Positions 18,029 to 26,913 of a stretch of DNA of 64,000 nt are shown in pieces. The DNA is from Bog-473 sp963821755 (GTDB lineage Bacteria > Actinomycetota > Acidimicrobiia > Acidimicrobiales > RAAP-2): positions 310,001 through 374,000 of the forward strand of contig CAWGEX010000005.1 in the NCBI GenBank assembly GCA_963821755.1. The letters are read 5' to 3'. Position 1 is the stretch's first letter, and each line of letters begins with the position of its first letter. Both the position numbers and the translations under genes were made by a program. A model generated the notes under the pieces. It searched no databases and was not told the origin of the DNA. It saw only the letters and a list, made by a program, of their open reading frames with translations.

Positions 18029-19740
18029 CGGTCCTTCGCTCCGGTTCGGCCACCGACGTCGGGCGGGTACGCAAGGTCAACCAGGACCTACCGCTCGAGG
18101 CGGCCGACCTCTTCGCCGTCGCTGACGGCATGGGAGGTCACGTGGGTGGCGAAGTCGCCGCTCGGGTGGCCATTGATGCCCTCCTCAGCACCTTCACCCG
18201 CGAGCCGACAACCGATGGTCTTCTGAGCGCGTTTTCTGAGGCGAATCGGTCCGTCTGGCAGGAAAGTCAGGACCAGAGCGAGTTGCACGGGATGGGGACC
18301 ACACTCACCGCCATGGCGCTGGTGGGCGGTGCCGATGGGCGCGACATGATCGCTCTGGCCAACGTCGGGGACTCCAGGGCCTACGTATTCTCCGAGGGGA
18401 GGATCACGCAGGTCACCGCCGACCACAGCCTGGCCGAGGAACGGATGCGCCAAGGCGAGATGACCGAAGAAGAAGCCGCGGTCCACCCCCAACGACACAT
18501 TCTCACCCGCGCCCTCGGGGTCTCTCCGGACGTGGAAGCGGACATGTGGGAGTTGAAACTCCGAGCGGGTGACCGGATCGTGCTGTGCAGCGATGGACTC
18601 TCCAATGAACTAAGCCTCGAGGAGCTGGGCCAGGTACTGGAGTCGGAGCCTGATCCCGGTGACGCGGCACGCCGGCTGGTCGAGGCGGCCAATGCGCATG
18701 GCGGTGCCGACAACATCACTGTTGTCGTGGTCGATGTCCTGGTAGGTGAAGAAGGAGGAGGCGCGGAGTCGGTCGTCAAGCCCATCGGCCGGCGCGCCGG
18801 GCCTCCTCTCATCGTGGCTCCGCTCGGTGACCCGATCGATGGGACACCGGCGGAAGGGACACCGGCGCAGCCGGCCGAGGTACCGCCGGAGGGGGATTCG
18901 GCGACCGAAGCAGACTCGACGACGGCGGCAATGGCGGCAACGGCGGCAACTCTGGCAACCGCGTCCGCCGCGACAACAGCGGCATCTCAGGCGTGGGACG
19001 ACACAACGACCGGAGTGGTGCCAGCGACGCCGCGGACTGCGGCGGAAACCCGAACGGACGCCCTGGCCCCGGGAGCTCAGCTGGGATTTGGTGGTGATTC
19101 GTCGCGCTTGACCAGTGGCGACCAGGGCCCGCAAAGTGGCGAGCATTTCCTGGGCAATACCCAAAGCGCGCCCATTGCCCGCTCGAGCGTTCACGCCGAC
19201 GCGCCGCTCGCGCCCGCCCCGATCCCGAGGAACGAGAGCCGGGGCGCCCGTCGACGACGTCTGGGCATTCCTCGGCGGATCACCGTTCGTGTCGTCCTGT
19301 TCGCTCTCCTGCTGGCGGCGATCCCCGTAGGGGCCTTCTTCGCCGTCCGCTGGTACGCCTATGACAACTGGTACCCCTCAGCGCATGGCAGCGCCATCGT
19401 CATCGAGCAGGGACGTTCGGGCGGCGTCCTGTGGTTCAACCCCAAAGTGGTGAACAACACCGGCGTCTCGACGTCCGAAGTCCTCCCGCTGGCCCTGGCT
19501 CACATTCACGCCGGCGTCCAGGAGCCCTCCCTCGAGGCGGCCAAGAAATACGTGGCCAACGCCCACCAGGCCTGGGCGTTCCAGGAGTCGGGCAAGACGC
19601 CGTCGGCCGGCAACGGTTCGGGCCTCGGTCCCAGTGGTTCCCTCCCCACCACAACGGTTCCGCCTGGGGGTGCGCCGGCCGGCACGCCCGCGACGGCTCC
19701 GGGAGCTACGACCACGACGACGCTCACGGTGTCGCCATGA
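18025..19740 (+). CDS. pstP: PP2C-type Ser/Thr protein phosphatase PstP
   Basis: The 571-residue protein has the catalytic PP2C domain in residues 1-240: VRKVNQD, FAVADGMGGHVGGE, GTTLTAMAL, ANVGDSRAYVF, ITQVTADHSL, LCSDGLSNELS and GGADNITVVVVDV, which give the metal-binding aspartates. After an Ala/Thr-rich linker (about 250-400) comes one membrane span (VRVVLFALLLAAIPVGAFFA) and an extracellular tail ending in a Pro/Thr-rich stretch. It opposes PknB. The GTG start overlaps the fhaB stop. The length and layout match PstP of actinobacteria. Confidence 0.92.
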   Translation: MTVLRSGSATDVGRVRKVNQDLPLEAADLFAVADGMGGHVGGEVAARVAIDALLSTFTREPTTDGLLSAFSEANRSVWQESQDQSELHGMGTTLTAMALVGGADGRDMIALANVGDSRAYVFSEGRITQVTADHSLAEERMRQGEMTEEEAAVHPQRHILTRALGVSPDVEADMWELKLRAGDRIVLCSDGLSNELSLEELGQVLESEPDPGDAARRLVEAANAHGGADNITVVVVDVLVGEEGGGAESVVKPIGRRAGPPLIVAPLGDPIDGTPAEGTPAQPAEVPPEGDSATEADSTTAAMAATAATLATASAATTAASQAWDDTTTGVVPATPRTAAETRTDALAPGAQLGFGGDSSRLTSGDQGPQSGEHFLGNTQSAPIARSSVHADAPLAPAPIPRNESRGARRRRLGIPRRITVRVVLFALLLAAIPVGAFFAVRWYAYDNWYPSAHGSAIVIEQGRSGGVLWFNPKVVNNTGVSTSEVLPLALAHIHAGVQEPSLEAAKKYVANAHQAWAFQESGKTPSAGNGSGLGPSGSLPTTTVPPGGAPAGTPATAPGATTTTTLTVSP

Positions 19741-19753
19741 GAGGTGGGTGGTA

Positions 19754-21289
19754 GTGGGGCGCCGCATTCGTTGGCTCGGCATCGTGATGTTGCTCTGTTT
19801 CGGCCTGGTCGTGTTCCAGCTGGTCAATATTCAGTTCGTCAAGGCCAAAGCCCTGGCCAACAGCCCCGACAACCCGCGTGTGTCGGTGAACCACCTGGAC
19901 AACCAGCGCGGCACCATTTACGCAGCCGACGGAACCGTGCTGGCCCAGTCGGTAAAGTCCACCTCGGTCGCCCCGGGCTCGCCTCACTACATGCGGGTGT
20001 ATCCCCAAGGACCCCTCTTCGCCGGGATCACCGGCTTCAGCGACGTCTTCTACGGGTCCCCGTCCGGCATTGAGTACCAGTACAACCAGTACCTCCAGAC
20101 GCACGCACAAGCACCGCAGAACTTCAGTCAGCTTTTGTTCAACAAGCCACCTTCCGAACCCGACGATGTCACCCTCACCGTTGATCCGGCCCTGCAACAG
20201 GCTGCGGCGACGGCGCTGTCCACCCTGCCCCCAGGTCAGGACAAGGACGGTGCAGTGGTGGTGTTGAATCCGACCACTGGGGCCATATTGGCGATGGTGT
20301 CCAATCCGACCTTTGATCCCAATGCCCTGGCCAACCCCGACGTCAAGGCCGAGCAGACGGCCAACTATCTCGATTCGTTACCCGATAACCCCGAGAAATT
20401 CGTTCCCATCACGCCGATCGCCACGCAGGAGCGCTTCCCGCCCGGCTCGACCTTCAAGGTGGTCACCAGCACGGCGGTGTACAACCTCAAACCGAGCCTG
20501 GTGAACTACAGCTTCCCGTCGGCCGCCTGCGTCACCTTCCCGGACTCGAACAAGCCGCTCTGCAACGACGGGGGCAGCGCGTGCGGCGGCACCATGGACA
20601 TCATGCTGCCCGAATCGTGCGACCCGGGTTACGCCGAGTTGGGGGTCCAGGTCGGCCAGCCGGTGATGACCCAGCAGGCCAAGCTCTTCGGGTTCTCCGT
20701 CGACGGCGAGAAGAATCCGTTCATCCCCAATCTCGATATCCCCAACGTCATCCCGTCCACCTTCTCGAACCTGCCCGCCAACGCGCAGTCACTCCTGGGT
20801 CAGAGCTCCATCGGGCAGTTCAACGACGCGGCCACCCCGCTGCAGAACGCCCTGGTGGCGGCCGGGATTGCCAACGGCGGTGTCATCATGACACCGCACC
20901 TGATGGCGGAGATACGCGATTCCCAGAACAACGTGGTGGCCACCTATCAACCCAAGCCCATGCTGACGGCTTCCACGCAGGCCGCCGCGGCATCGGTGAA
21001 CACCCTGATGCAGAGCGTGGTGACCAACGGCACGGCCTCGTCGGTTGGCTTCCCAGCCTCGTGGCAGATGGCGGTCAAGACGGGTACGGCGCAGGTGCAG
21101 GCGCCGGGCCAGATCGAGCAGACCGACGACTGGATGATCGGATTCCCGAATGCCAAGGGTGTCCCGCCGATCGCCGTCGCCGTCGTCGTGCCCTACCAAA
21201 CGCAGGACCTGACGGGCGCCGTGGTGGCCGGACCCATCGTCAAGGCGGTCGTTGCCGCCTACATGCAGCAGACGGGAGCACAAGGTTGA
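19754..21289 (+). CDS. pbpA: Class B penicillin-binding protein PbpA
   Basis: The 511-residue protein has a GTG start at 19754, six bases after GAGGTGG. An N-terminal anchor (WLGIVMLLCFGLVVFQLVNI) precedes a PBP dimer-like region (NQRGTIYAADGTVLAQS) and the transpeptidase domain. Serine motif SxxK is S232-TFK, the second motif is S288-C-D instead of the usual SxN, and the third is K442-TGTAQV. Spacing (56 and 154 residues) fits PbpA/FtsI enzymes, which cross-link peptidoglycan. It directly follows pstP, without the rodA/ftsW partner normally found here. A GTG at 19748 is an alternative start. Confidence 0.9.
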   Translation: MGRRIRWLGIVMLLCFGLVVFQLVNIQFVKAKALANSPDNPRVSVNHLDNQRGTIYAADGTVLAQSVKSTSVAPGSPHYMRVYPQGPLFAGITGFSDVFYGSPSGIEYQYNQYLQTHAQAPQNFSQLLFNKPPSEPDDVTLTVDPALQQAAATALSTLPPGQDKDGAVVVLNPTTGAILAMVSNPTFDPNALANPDVKAEQTANYLDSLPDNPEKFVPITPIATQERFPPGSTFKVVTSTAVYNLKPSLVNYSFPSAACVTFPDSNKPLCNDGGSACGGTMDIMLPESCDPGYAELGVQVGQPVMTQQAKLFGFSVDGEKNPFIPNLDIPNVIPSTFSNLPANAQSLLGQSSIGQFNDAATPLQNALVAAGIANGGVIMTPHLMAEIRDSQNNVVATYQPKPMLTASTQAAAASVNTLMQSVVTNGTASSVGFPASWQMAVKTGTAQVQAPGQIEQTDDWMIGFPNAKGVPPIAVAVVVPYQTQDLTGAVVAGPIVKAVVAAYMQQTGAQG

Positions 21290-21342
21290 CACCGCCAGGT
21301 GTACCCAGTTTTGCGGGCAGCGCAGCGTAGGCTCTGGTCGGC

Positions 21343-23283
21343 ATGGAACCGGTAGAACCGCGCGTATTCTCGAACCGCTATGAGCTGACGCACCTCATTG
21401 CCCGCGGGGGAATGGCGCAGGTGTACCGCGCCCGCGATCGCGAACTGGACCGTCCGGTGGCGCTCAAGGTGTTGTTCCCCGAACTCTCGGTGGACCGGGC
21501 CTTCGTGGAGCGTTTCCGGCGGGAGGCGCAAGCCGCCGCCAACCTTTCCCACCCCAACATCGTGCCGGTCTACGACTGGGGCGAGGACAACGGCGCCTAC
21601 TTCATTGTCATGGAATTCATCGACGGGCGGGCTCTCTCGGCCGTCCTGCGTGAATCGGGATCCCTGCCGGCCCACGACGTGGCCAGCGTCGGAGCCAATG
21701 TGGCGGCCGCGCTCTCGTTCGCCCATCGCCACGGCGTCGTCCACCGCGACGTGAAGCCGGGCAACGTGCTGATCATGGCCGATGGCGGGGTCAAGGTCAC
21801 CGACTTCGGCATCGCCCGGGCCATGAACACCGAGGAGAGCCTCACCCAGACCGGCGCGGTGATGGGGACGGCGGCGTACTTCTCTCCCGAGCAGGCGGAG
21901 GGCCACGGCGTTGACGCCCGCAGTGACATCTACTCACTGGGTGTCGTGCTCTACGAGATGTCCACCGGAAAACCGCCCTTCACCGGCGACTCACCCGTCG
22001 CGGTTGCCTCCAAGCACGTGCGGGATCTCCCCGTCCTCCCCCGAGTGGTCAACCCGGCCATCCCGGTCGAGCTCGAGGCCGTGATCATGAAGGCGATGGC
22101 CAAGTCGCCCGATGACCGCTACGCCACCGCCGACGAATTCCGGGACGATCTCCTCCGCTTTGACCACGGCAATCCGGTGGTAGCCGGAGATCCGGCCCTC
22201 ACCAACGTGATGGCCGCGGTGGGCGCCACCGGCGTGATGGCGGCGGGGCTCACCCAGACCGTGCCTGTGGGCGCGGCCGCTCCGGGCGGACCCAGCCCGT
22301 CCGAGATCGAGCGGAAGAAGCGGACGCGCAACCTGGTGATCCTCCTGGTCACGCTGCTGGTCGTCCTGGCCGTGATCGCCTTCTTCCTCCTGCGTTCGCT
22401 CGGATACATCGGCGGTACCCAGCAGGTGGATGTGCCCAACGTGGTCGGCCAGACGCAGTCGGTGGCGACGTCGGTCCTCCAGAGGGACGGTCTGGTCGTC
22501 GGCCCCGTCACCACCCAGATCAGCTCGCAGACGGCGGGCATCGTGCTGTCCACCAATCCCGCGTCCGGGAACAAGGCCAACAAGAACAGCCAGGTCAGCC
22601 TGGTCGTCAGTGCCGGCCCCGCGGTGACCGTGCCCAATGTCGTCGGGAAGCAGCTGGCAGCCGCGAGCCAAGAGCTCCAGGCGGACAAGCTGCGCTCCAA
22701 CGTGGTGAAGTACGTGGCCAGCAACAAGCCGACGGGAACCGTACTCACGCAGAGCCCGGTGGCGCCTCAGATGGTGAAATCCGGCACGGTGGTCAACCTG
22801 ACGGTGTCCGGGACCCAGTCGACGACCCAGGTCCCTAACGTCATCGGGATCTCGCCGGCCGCGGCGGGGAGCCTGCTGACGTCGAACAACCTCACCGTGG
22901 GCAACCAGACCTCCGTATGCTCGGGCAACGCCGGCAGCGGACTCGTGGCGGGCCAGAGCCCCGCCGCCGGGACGTCGGTCCAGCCGAACACACCGGTGAA
23001 CCTGCAGGTATCGACCGGACCGTGCACCGCCGTGGTCCCCAGCGTCGTCGGTCAGACCCAGGCTCAGGCCACCGCGGCCATAGGGGCGGTGTCCGGTCTG
23101 TCGGCCGCGTCGACCACGGTTGACTGCACCTCGGGCGGAGGGACGCCCGGCAACGTGCAGAGTCAGACCCCCTCGGGGGGCACGACGGTCAATACGCCGG
23201 CCACCGTCACGATCAACGTGTGCGCGCAGCCCACGACGACCACGACCACCACGACGGCGCCGACCACGACGACAACGTCGTAG
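21343..23283 (+). CDS. pknB: Ser/Thr protein kinase PknB with four PASTA domains
   Basis: The 646-residue protein has a kinase domain (residues 10-270) with glycine loop ARGGMAQVYRA, Lys in VALKVLF, Glu in FRREAQAA, catalytic loop VHRDVKPGNVL, DFG, and activation-segment GTAAYFSPEQAEG. After a juxtamembrane stretch there is one span (LVILLVTLLVVLAVIAFFLL, about 330-350), then four extracellular PASTA domains starting VDVPNVVGQTQS, VTVPNVVGKQLA, TQVPNVIGISPA and AVVPSVVGQTQA, and a Thr-rich tail. PASTA domains bind muropeptides and the kinase phosphorylates cell-division and envelope proteins, including partners read by FhaA and FhaB. It is last in the cluster, 53 bp after pbpA. No pknA is present. 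Confidence 0.95.
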   Translation: MEPVEPRVFSNRYELTHLIARGGMAQVYRARDRELDRPVALKVLFPELSVDRAFVERFRREAQAAANLSHPNIVPVYDWGEDNGAYFIVMEFIDGRALSAVLRESGSLPAHDVASVGANVAAALSFAHRHGVVHRDVKPGNVLIMADGGVKVTDFGIARAMNTEESLTQTGAVMGTAAYFSPEQAEGHGVDARSDIYSLGVVLYEMSTGKPPFTGDSPVAVASKHVRDLPVLPRVVNPAIPVELEAVIMKAMAKSPDDRYATADEFRDDLLRFDHGNPVVAGDPALTNVMAAVGATGVMAAGLTQTVPVGAAAPGGPSPSEIERKKRTRNLVILLVTLLVVLAVIAFFLLRSLGYIGGTQQVDVPNVVGQTQSVATSVLQRDGLVVGPVTTQISSQTAGIVLSTNPASGNKANKNSQVSLVVSAGPAVTVPNVVGKQLAAASQELQADKLRSNVVKYVASNKPTGTVLTQSPVAPQMVKSGTVVNLTVSGTQSTTQVPNVIGISPAAAGSLLTSNNLTVGNQTSVCSGNAGSGLVAGQSPAAGTSVQPNTPVNLQVSTGPCTAVVPSVVGQTQAQATAAIGAVSGLSAASTTVDCTSGGGTPGNVQSQTPSGGTTVNTPATVTINVCAQPTTTTTTTTAPTTTTTS

Positions 23284-23297
23284 CAGCGCCGTAGGCC

Positions 23298-23894
23298 TCA
23301 AGAAGCGGCGGCCACCCCGGCCAGCTGCTGCAGGAAGTTCGCCAGCAGGGCCGGGCCCGAGACGGTGAGCACCGATTCGGGGTGGAACTGGACACCTTCG
23401 ACGGGGAGTTCGCGGTGGCGCAGGCCCATGATCACGCCGTCGGTGGCGGTGGCGGTCACCATCAGTGCGCTCGGCACCGAATCGGGGTCGACGACGAGGG
23501 AGTGGTAGCGGGTGGCCACGAAGGGATTGGGCAGGCCGGCGAAGATGCCCTGGCCGTCGTGGTGGATCTCCGAGGTCTTGCCGTGCATGAGATGGGGGGC
23601 CGCCACGATCTCCCCGCCGTAAGCCTGACCGATGCACTGGTTGCCCAGGCAGACGCCGAGGATGGGGATCTCGCCGGCCACCTGGTCGAGTGCCGCCAGG
23701 GAGACGCCTCCGTCTTCGGGGCGGCCCGGCCCGGGGGAGATCAGGATGGCATCGGGCTGCTGCGCCCGGATGCCCTCCACGTCGATGGTGTCGTTGCGGA
23801 AGACGAAGGGATCGGCTCCGAGCTCGCCCAGCTCCTGGACCAGGTTGTAGACGAAGGAGTCGTAGTTGTCGATGACCAGGACCCGGGCTCCCAT
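23298..23894 (-). CDS. trpG: Anthranilate/aminodeoxychorismate synthase glutaminase subunit
   Basis: This 198-residue class I glutamine amidotransferase starts MGARVLVIDNYDSFVYNLVQ. It has the ISPGPGRPEDGG oxyanion loop, the nucleophile Cys in GVCLGNQCIGQAYGG, and the His-x-Glu pair in VEGVQFHPESVL. It supplies ammonia from glutamine to TrpE (tryptophan) or PabB (folate); sequence alone does not decide, and pabA is an equally good name. It is convergent with pknB, 14 bp apart, a neighbour relationship common in actinobacteria. Confidence 0.92.
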   Translation of the reverse strand: MGARVLVIDNYDSFVYNLVQELGELGADPFVFRNDTIDVEGIRAQQPDAILISPGPGRPEDGGVSLAALDQVAGEIPILGVCLGNQCIGQAYGGEIVAAPHLMHGKTSEIHHDGQGIFAGLPNPFVATRYHSLVVDPDSVPSALMVTATATDGVIMGLRHRELPVEGVQFHPESVLTVSGPALLANFLQQLAGVAAAS

Positions 23895-23957
23895 GAAAGA
23901 GGAAGCGTACCTTCGCTGAAGGGAGCGACCGGTCCGGGCTGAGTATCCTCGTGCGCA

Positions 23958-24278
23958 GTGCCAGACAAGACGAAGTCAGGACCCGGGAAGGCGTCGAACA
24001 AGGGGAAGTCGGCCGGGGGGCGCACCACGTCCAAGGTCGGCCGACCCTCCACCGCGCAGGAGAGCGGGCGCTACACCCCGCCGATCCCCAAGAGCGTCCG
24101 CCGCAGCCCGCCCTGGTACGGCGTGGTCGTCCTCGCCCTCCTGATCGGCGGCGTGGCCGTCATCGTGGTCAACTACCTGGCCCATCTGCCCTTCGCCTCG
24201 CACGGATCACCGTGGGGACTGGTCGTCGGGCTGGCGATGATCTTCGCCGGCTTTCTCATGGCCACCCGCTACCGCTAA
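23958..24278 (+). CDS. crgA: Cell division protein CrgA
   Basis: The 106-residue protein has a hydrophilic Lys/Gly-rich N-terminus and two membrane spans (PPWYGVVVLALLIGGVAVIV, and SPWGLVVGLAMIFAGFLMAT) joined by NYLAHLPFASHG, ending in TRYR. This is the CrgA layout. CrgA recruits FtsI and other divisome proteins at the septum. It is divergent from trpG and near pknB, as in other actinobacteria. The GTG at 23958 is chosen; a GTG at 23951 is out of frame. Confidence 0.92.
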   Translation: MPDKTKSGPGKASNKGKSAGGRTTSKVGRPSTAQESGRYTPPIPKSVRRSPPWYGVVVLALLIGGVAVIVVNYLAHLPFASHGSPWGLVVGLAMIFAGFLMATRYR

Positions 24279-24327
24279 CTAGTTGGACCACTGGTCAGCG
24301 CCCGCGGCACTGGCGGAGCGACCGGGT

Positions 24328-25509
24328 TCAGCCCAGCCGCTCGATGATGGTGGCGTTGGCCAAGCCGCCCCCCTCGCACATGGTGAGGAGCCCGTAGCGG
24401 CCGTCGGTGCGCTCCAGCTCGTTGAGCAGGGTGGCCATGAGCTTGCCGCCCGAGGCACCGAGCGGGTGACCGAGGGCGATGGCCCCGCCGTTGGGGTTCA
24501 CCGTGTCCATGTTCGGGTGGTGCTCCTTCTCCCAGGCCAGGACGACCGAGGCGAACGCCTCATTGATCTCCACCGCGTCGATGTCGTCCATCGTCATCTT
24601 GGCCCGCTCCAGCACGCTGGCGGTGGCCGGGATCGGGCCGGTGAGCATGGTGATGGGGTCGACGCCGGCCAGGGCGAAGGCATGAAAGCGGGCCCGGGGG
24701 CGCAGGCCCAGCTCGCTGGCCTTCTCTTCGCTCATGATGAGCACGGCCGAGGCGCCGTCGGTGATCTGCGACGAGTTGCCGGCCGTGACCTTGCCACCCT
24801 CGGGCTTGAAGGCCGGCTTCAGTTTCGCCAGGGTCTCCACCGTGCTGTCCGGGCGGATGCCCTCGTCGGTGGTGATGCGCTCGTCGGTGTCCTTGCCCTC
24901 GTCATCGCGGATGGCCACCGGGACGAGCTCGTTCTCGAAGCGCCCCTCGGCGGTGGCCCGGGCCGCCCGCTGGTGGCTCTGGGCCGAGAAGGCATCGAGG
25001 TCATCGCGGGAGATGCCCCACTGGTCGGCGATCATCTCGGCGCCGATGCCCTGGCCGACCAGGCCGCCCTTGGGGGCGTACCGTGCCATCATGCGCGGCC
25101 CGAACGGGTAGCCCAGCTCGCGGACGACCGAAGAGCCCATGGGCGTGCGGGTCATGCTCTCGACGCCCGCGGCCACGACGACGTCGTAGGCCCCGGCCAT
25201 GACGCCCTGGGCGGCGAAGTGCAGGGCCTGCTGGGACGATCCGCACTGACGGTCGATGGTGGTGGCGGGTACCGACTCGGGCCATCCGGCCGCCAGCACC
25301 GCGTTGCGACCGATGTTGAGTGACTGCTCGGCCACCTGCATCACGCAGCCCATGATGACGTCGTCGACGACGGCCGGGTCCAGGCTGTTGCGCTCCTGGA
25401 GCGCTTTGAGGGCTTCGGAGGCCAGGTCAACGGCGTGCCAATTGCGAAGCTTCCCGTTTCGCTTGCCGCCGGGGGTGCGAACGGCGTCGACGATGACTGC
25501 GGTGGACAT
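24328..25509 (-). CDS. Thiolase (acetyl-CoA C-acyltransferase)
   Basis: The 393-residue protein starts MSTAVIVDAVRTPGGKRNGK. It has the nucleophilic Cys in TIDRQCGSSQQALHFAAQGV (about residue 89), the His in GHPLGASGG, and the second Cys in LTMCEGGGLANATIIERLG. These are the three thiolase catalytic positions at normal spacing. The closest type is FadA/FadA6-like acetyl-CoA acyltransferase of fatty-acid or steroid degradation. It is divergent from the hotdog gene at 25668, which also handles acyl-CoA. Confidence 0.9.
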   Translation of the reverse strand: MSTAVIVDAVRTPGGKRNGKLRNWHAVDLASEALKALQERNSLDPAVVDDVIMGCVMQVAEQSLNIGRNAVLAAGWPESVPATTIDRQCGSSQQALHFAAQGVMAGAYDVVVAAGVESMTRTPMGSSVVRELGYPFGPRMMARYAPKGGLVGQGIGAEMIADQWGISRDDLDAFSAQSHQRAARATAEGRFENELVPVAIRDDEGKDTDERITTDEGIRPDSTVETLAKLKPAFKPEGGKVTAGNSSQITDGASAVLIMSEEKASELGLRPRARFHAFALAGVDPITMLTGPIPATASVLERAKMTMDDIDAVEINEAFASVVLAWEKEHHPNMDTVNPNGGAIALGHPLGASGGKLMATLLNELERTDGRYGLLTMCEGGGLANATIIERLG

Positions 25510-25667
25510 GGGTTTCTCCTCCCGGATCCGGCAGGCATTCGCCGCCGGTTGCAGATCGGAGGCATTCTACCCGCCCCCGTCCGGAGGTCTATCTGGCTCG
25601 GGCCGTCCGGCTGGGACGAGGCGACCCCCGCCCGGTAGCTCCGATCCCGCCGGATAGGGTCTGGCCC

Positions 25668-26114
25668 ATGGGCGGCAAGGACATGGACCGCTGGCTGGGC
25701 GACGGTGGGATGACCATCATCGGCGCGGTCGGCGGGGCCTTCACCGGGTATGGCGTCGACGGGGAGGACCTCGGCTGGGTGGCCGGCACCTTCACTCCGG
25801 AGGAGCTCGCCTGCAATCCCCATGGGGTGGTCCAGGCCGGGGTCCACGCCCTGCTGCTCGATGCCTGCATGAACTTCGCCATCAACGCCGCCCTCTCCGG
25901 CCGCGATCGCACCAAGGCCACCCTGGAGCTCAAGACCGAGACCATGCGGCCGGCCATGAAGGGGACGACCTATGCCCTGCGCGGCGAGGTCGTCCGCATG
26001 GCCAAGCAGGTGGCGTACGGCGAAGCATCGGTGCGGGACGCCGACGGTGGGATCGTCAGTCGAGCCACCGGGACCTTTCTTCTGCATCGTCACCAAGCCA
26101 CTCCTCAAACCTGA
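25668..26114 (+). CDS. PaaI-like hotdog thioesterase
   Basis: This 148-residue single hotdog domain has the central helix segment PHGVVQAGVHALLLDACMNF (in place of the usual GGxxxxxxD helix) and strands TKATLELKTETMRPAMKGTT and YGEASVRDADGGIVSRATGT, typical of PaaI/YigI thioesterases that hydrolyse acyl-CoA. The partner substrate is unknown. The 158 bp upstream is shared with the divergent thiolase. The next gene begins close to or overlapping its end. Confidence 0.8.
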   Translation: MGGKDMDRWLGDGGMTIIGAVGGAFTGYGVDGEDLGWVAGTFTPEELACNPHGVVQAGVHALLLDACMNFAINAALSGRDRTKATLELKTETMRPAMKGTTYALRGEVVRMAKQVAYGEASVRDADGGIVSRATGTFLLHRHQATPQT

Positions 26115-26913
26115 GGTCCCCCCGACCGCCACCGGTCGCCTCCTGGGCGATCCGCTCCTCGGCCCCGGTCCAGGGACCTGCCTCGTCTGCTGCGGCCCAT
26201 CGGCCCACGGCTTCGCCCACTGCTTCGCCTGCCGGACGGTGGCCCACCGCCTCAATCTGCCGCTGGCTCCCGTGCTGCCGGTGCGCCTGTGCCCGTTGCC
26301 CGGGCCGCTCTACACCGCCCTGATGGGGTACAAGGAGTCGTCGATCGATCTGGCCCGCCAACGCTTCGCCCGCATTGTGGCGGCCCATTTCGCCTCCTAC
26401 TTCTGCCGGCACCGGGCGTGCGTGGTGGCGTCGCTGGGTGGCGAGGGCGACGTCGTACTCCCCGTGCCGTCGACCTCGCGCCCGGCTGCTTCGCTCGAAC
26501 GGGTGGCGGGGTTGGGTGACCTCGCCGTCGGCGCCCTTGGTGGCCCCGGTGGTGGCCCCGCTCGTTGGCTGCCTTCGCTCCTGCGTCGATCCACTGGACC
26601 GGTCGGTCCCATGCGGCCGAACGCCCGGGCCTTCTCCGTGGCGGACCACCCATCCATCCGTGGAGCCCGGATCGTCCTGCTCGACGACATCTATGTCAGC
26701 GGGGCCCGGGCCCAGAGCGCCGCGGCGGCGCTCCGTCGCGCCGGCGCCCGGTCGACCGTGATCATCCCGCTGGGCCGGGTCCTGCGGCCTGATCTCGTGG
26801 GTGCGCACGCGGCGTATCTGGCCCGGGTGCGTCACCAGGGAGCACGGGATGACCGGTGCGGCCGATGCGTCCCGTTCAAGGGACGGCCGGAAGGGCGTAA
26901 CGAACCCCGGTGA
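26047..26913 (+). CDS. ComF-like phosphoribosyltransferase-fold protein
   Basis: The Cys-rich front (CLVCCGPSAHGFAHCFACRT) resembles the ComF zinc ribbon. The rest is a type I PRTase fold ending in the PRPP-binding loop ARIVLLDDIYVSGARAQSAA. In between are YKESSID and VVLPVPSTSRP, both ComF-like. ComF proteins act in DNA uptake or repair in other bacteria, but this branch is uncharacterised. The start is uncertain: GTG at 26047 would overlap the hotdog gene by 68 bp, and the conserved part begins near 26180. The C-terminus overlaps the convergent SDR by 38 bp. Confidence 0.7.
   Translation: MGSSVEPPGPFFCIVTKPLLKPEVPPTATGRLLGDPLLGPGPGTCLVCCGPSAHGFAHCFACRTVAHRLNLPLAPVLPVRLCPLPGPLYTALMGYKESSIDLARQRFARIVAAHFASYFCRHRACVVASLGGEGDVVLPVPSTSRPAASLERVAGLGDLAVGALGGPGGGPARWLPSLLRRSTGPVGPMRPNARAFSVADHPSIRGARIVLLDDIYVSGARAQSAAAALRRAGARSTVIIPLGRVLRPDLVGAHAAYLARVRHQGARDDRCGRCVPFKGRPEGRNEPR

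Noticed and set aside
24283..25323. Long plus-strand frame opposite the thiolase
   Set aside because: Full-length thiolase motifs are on the minus strand.
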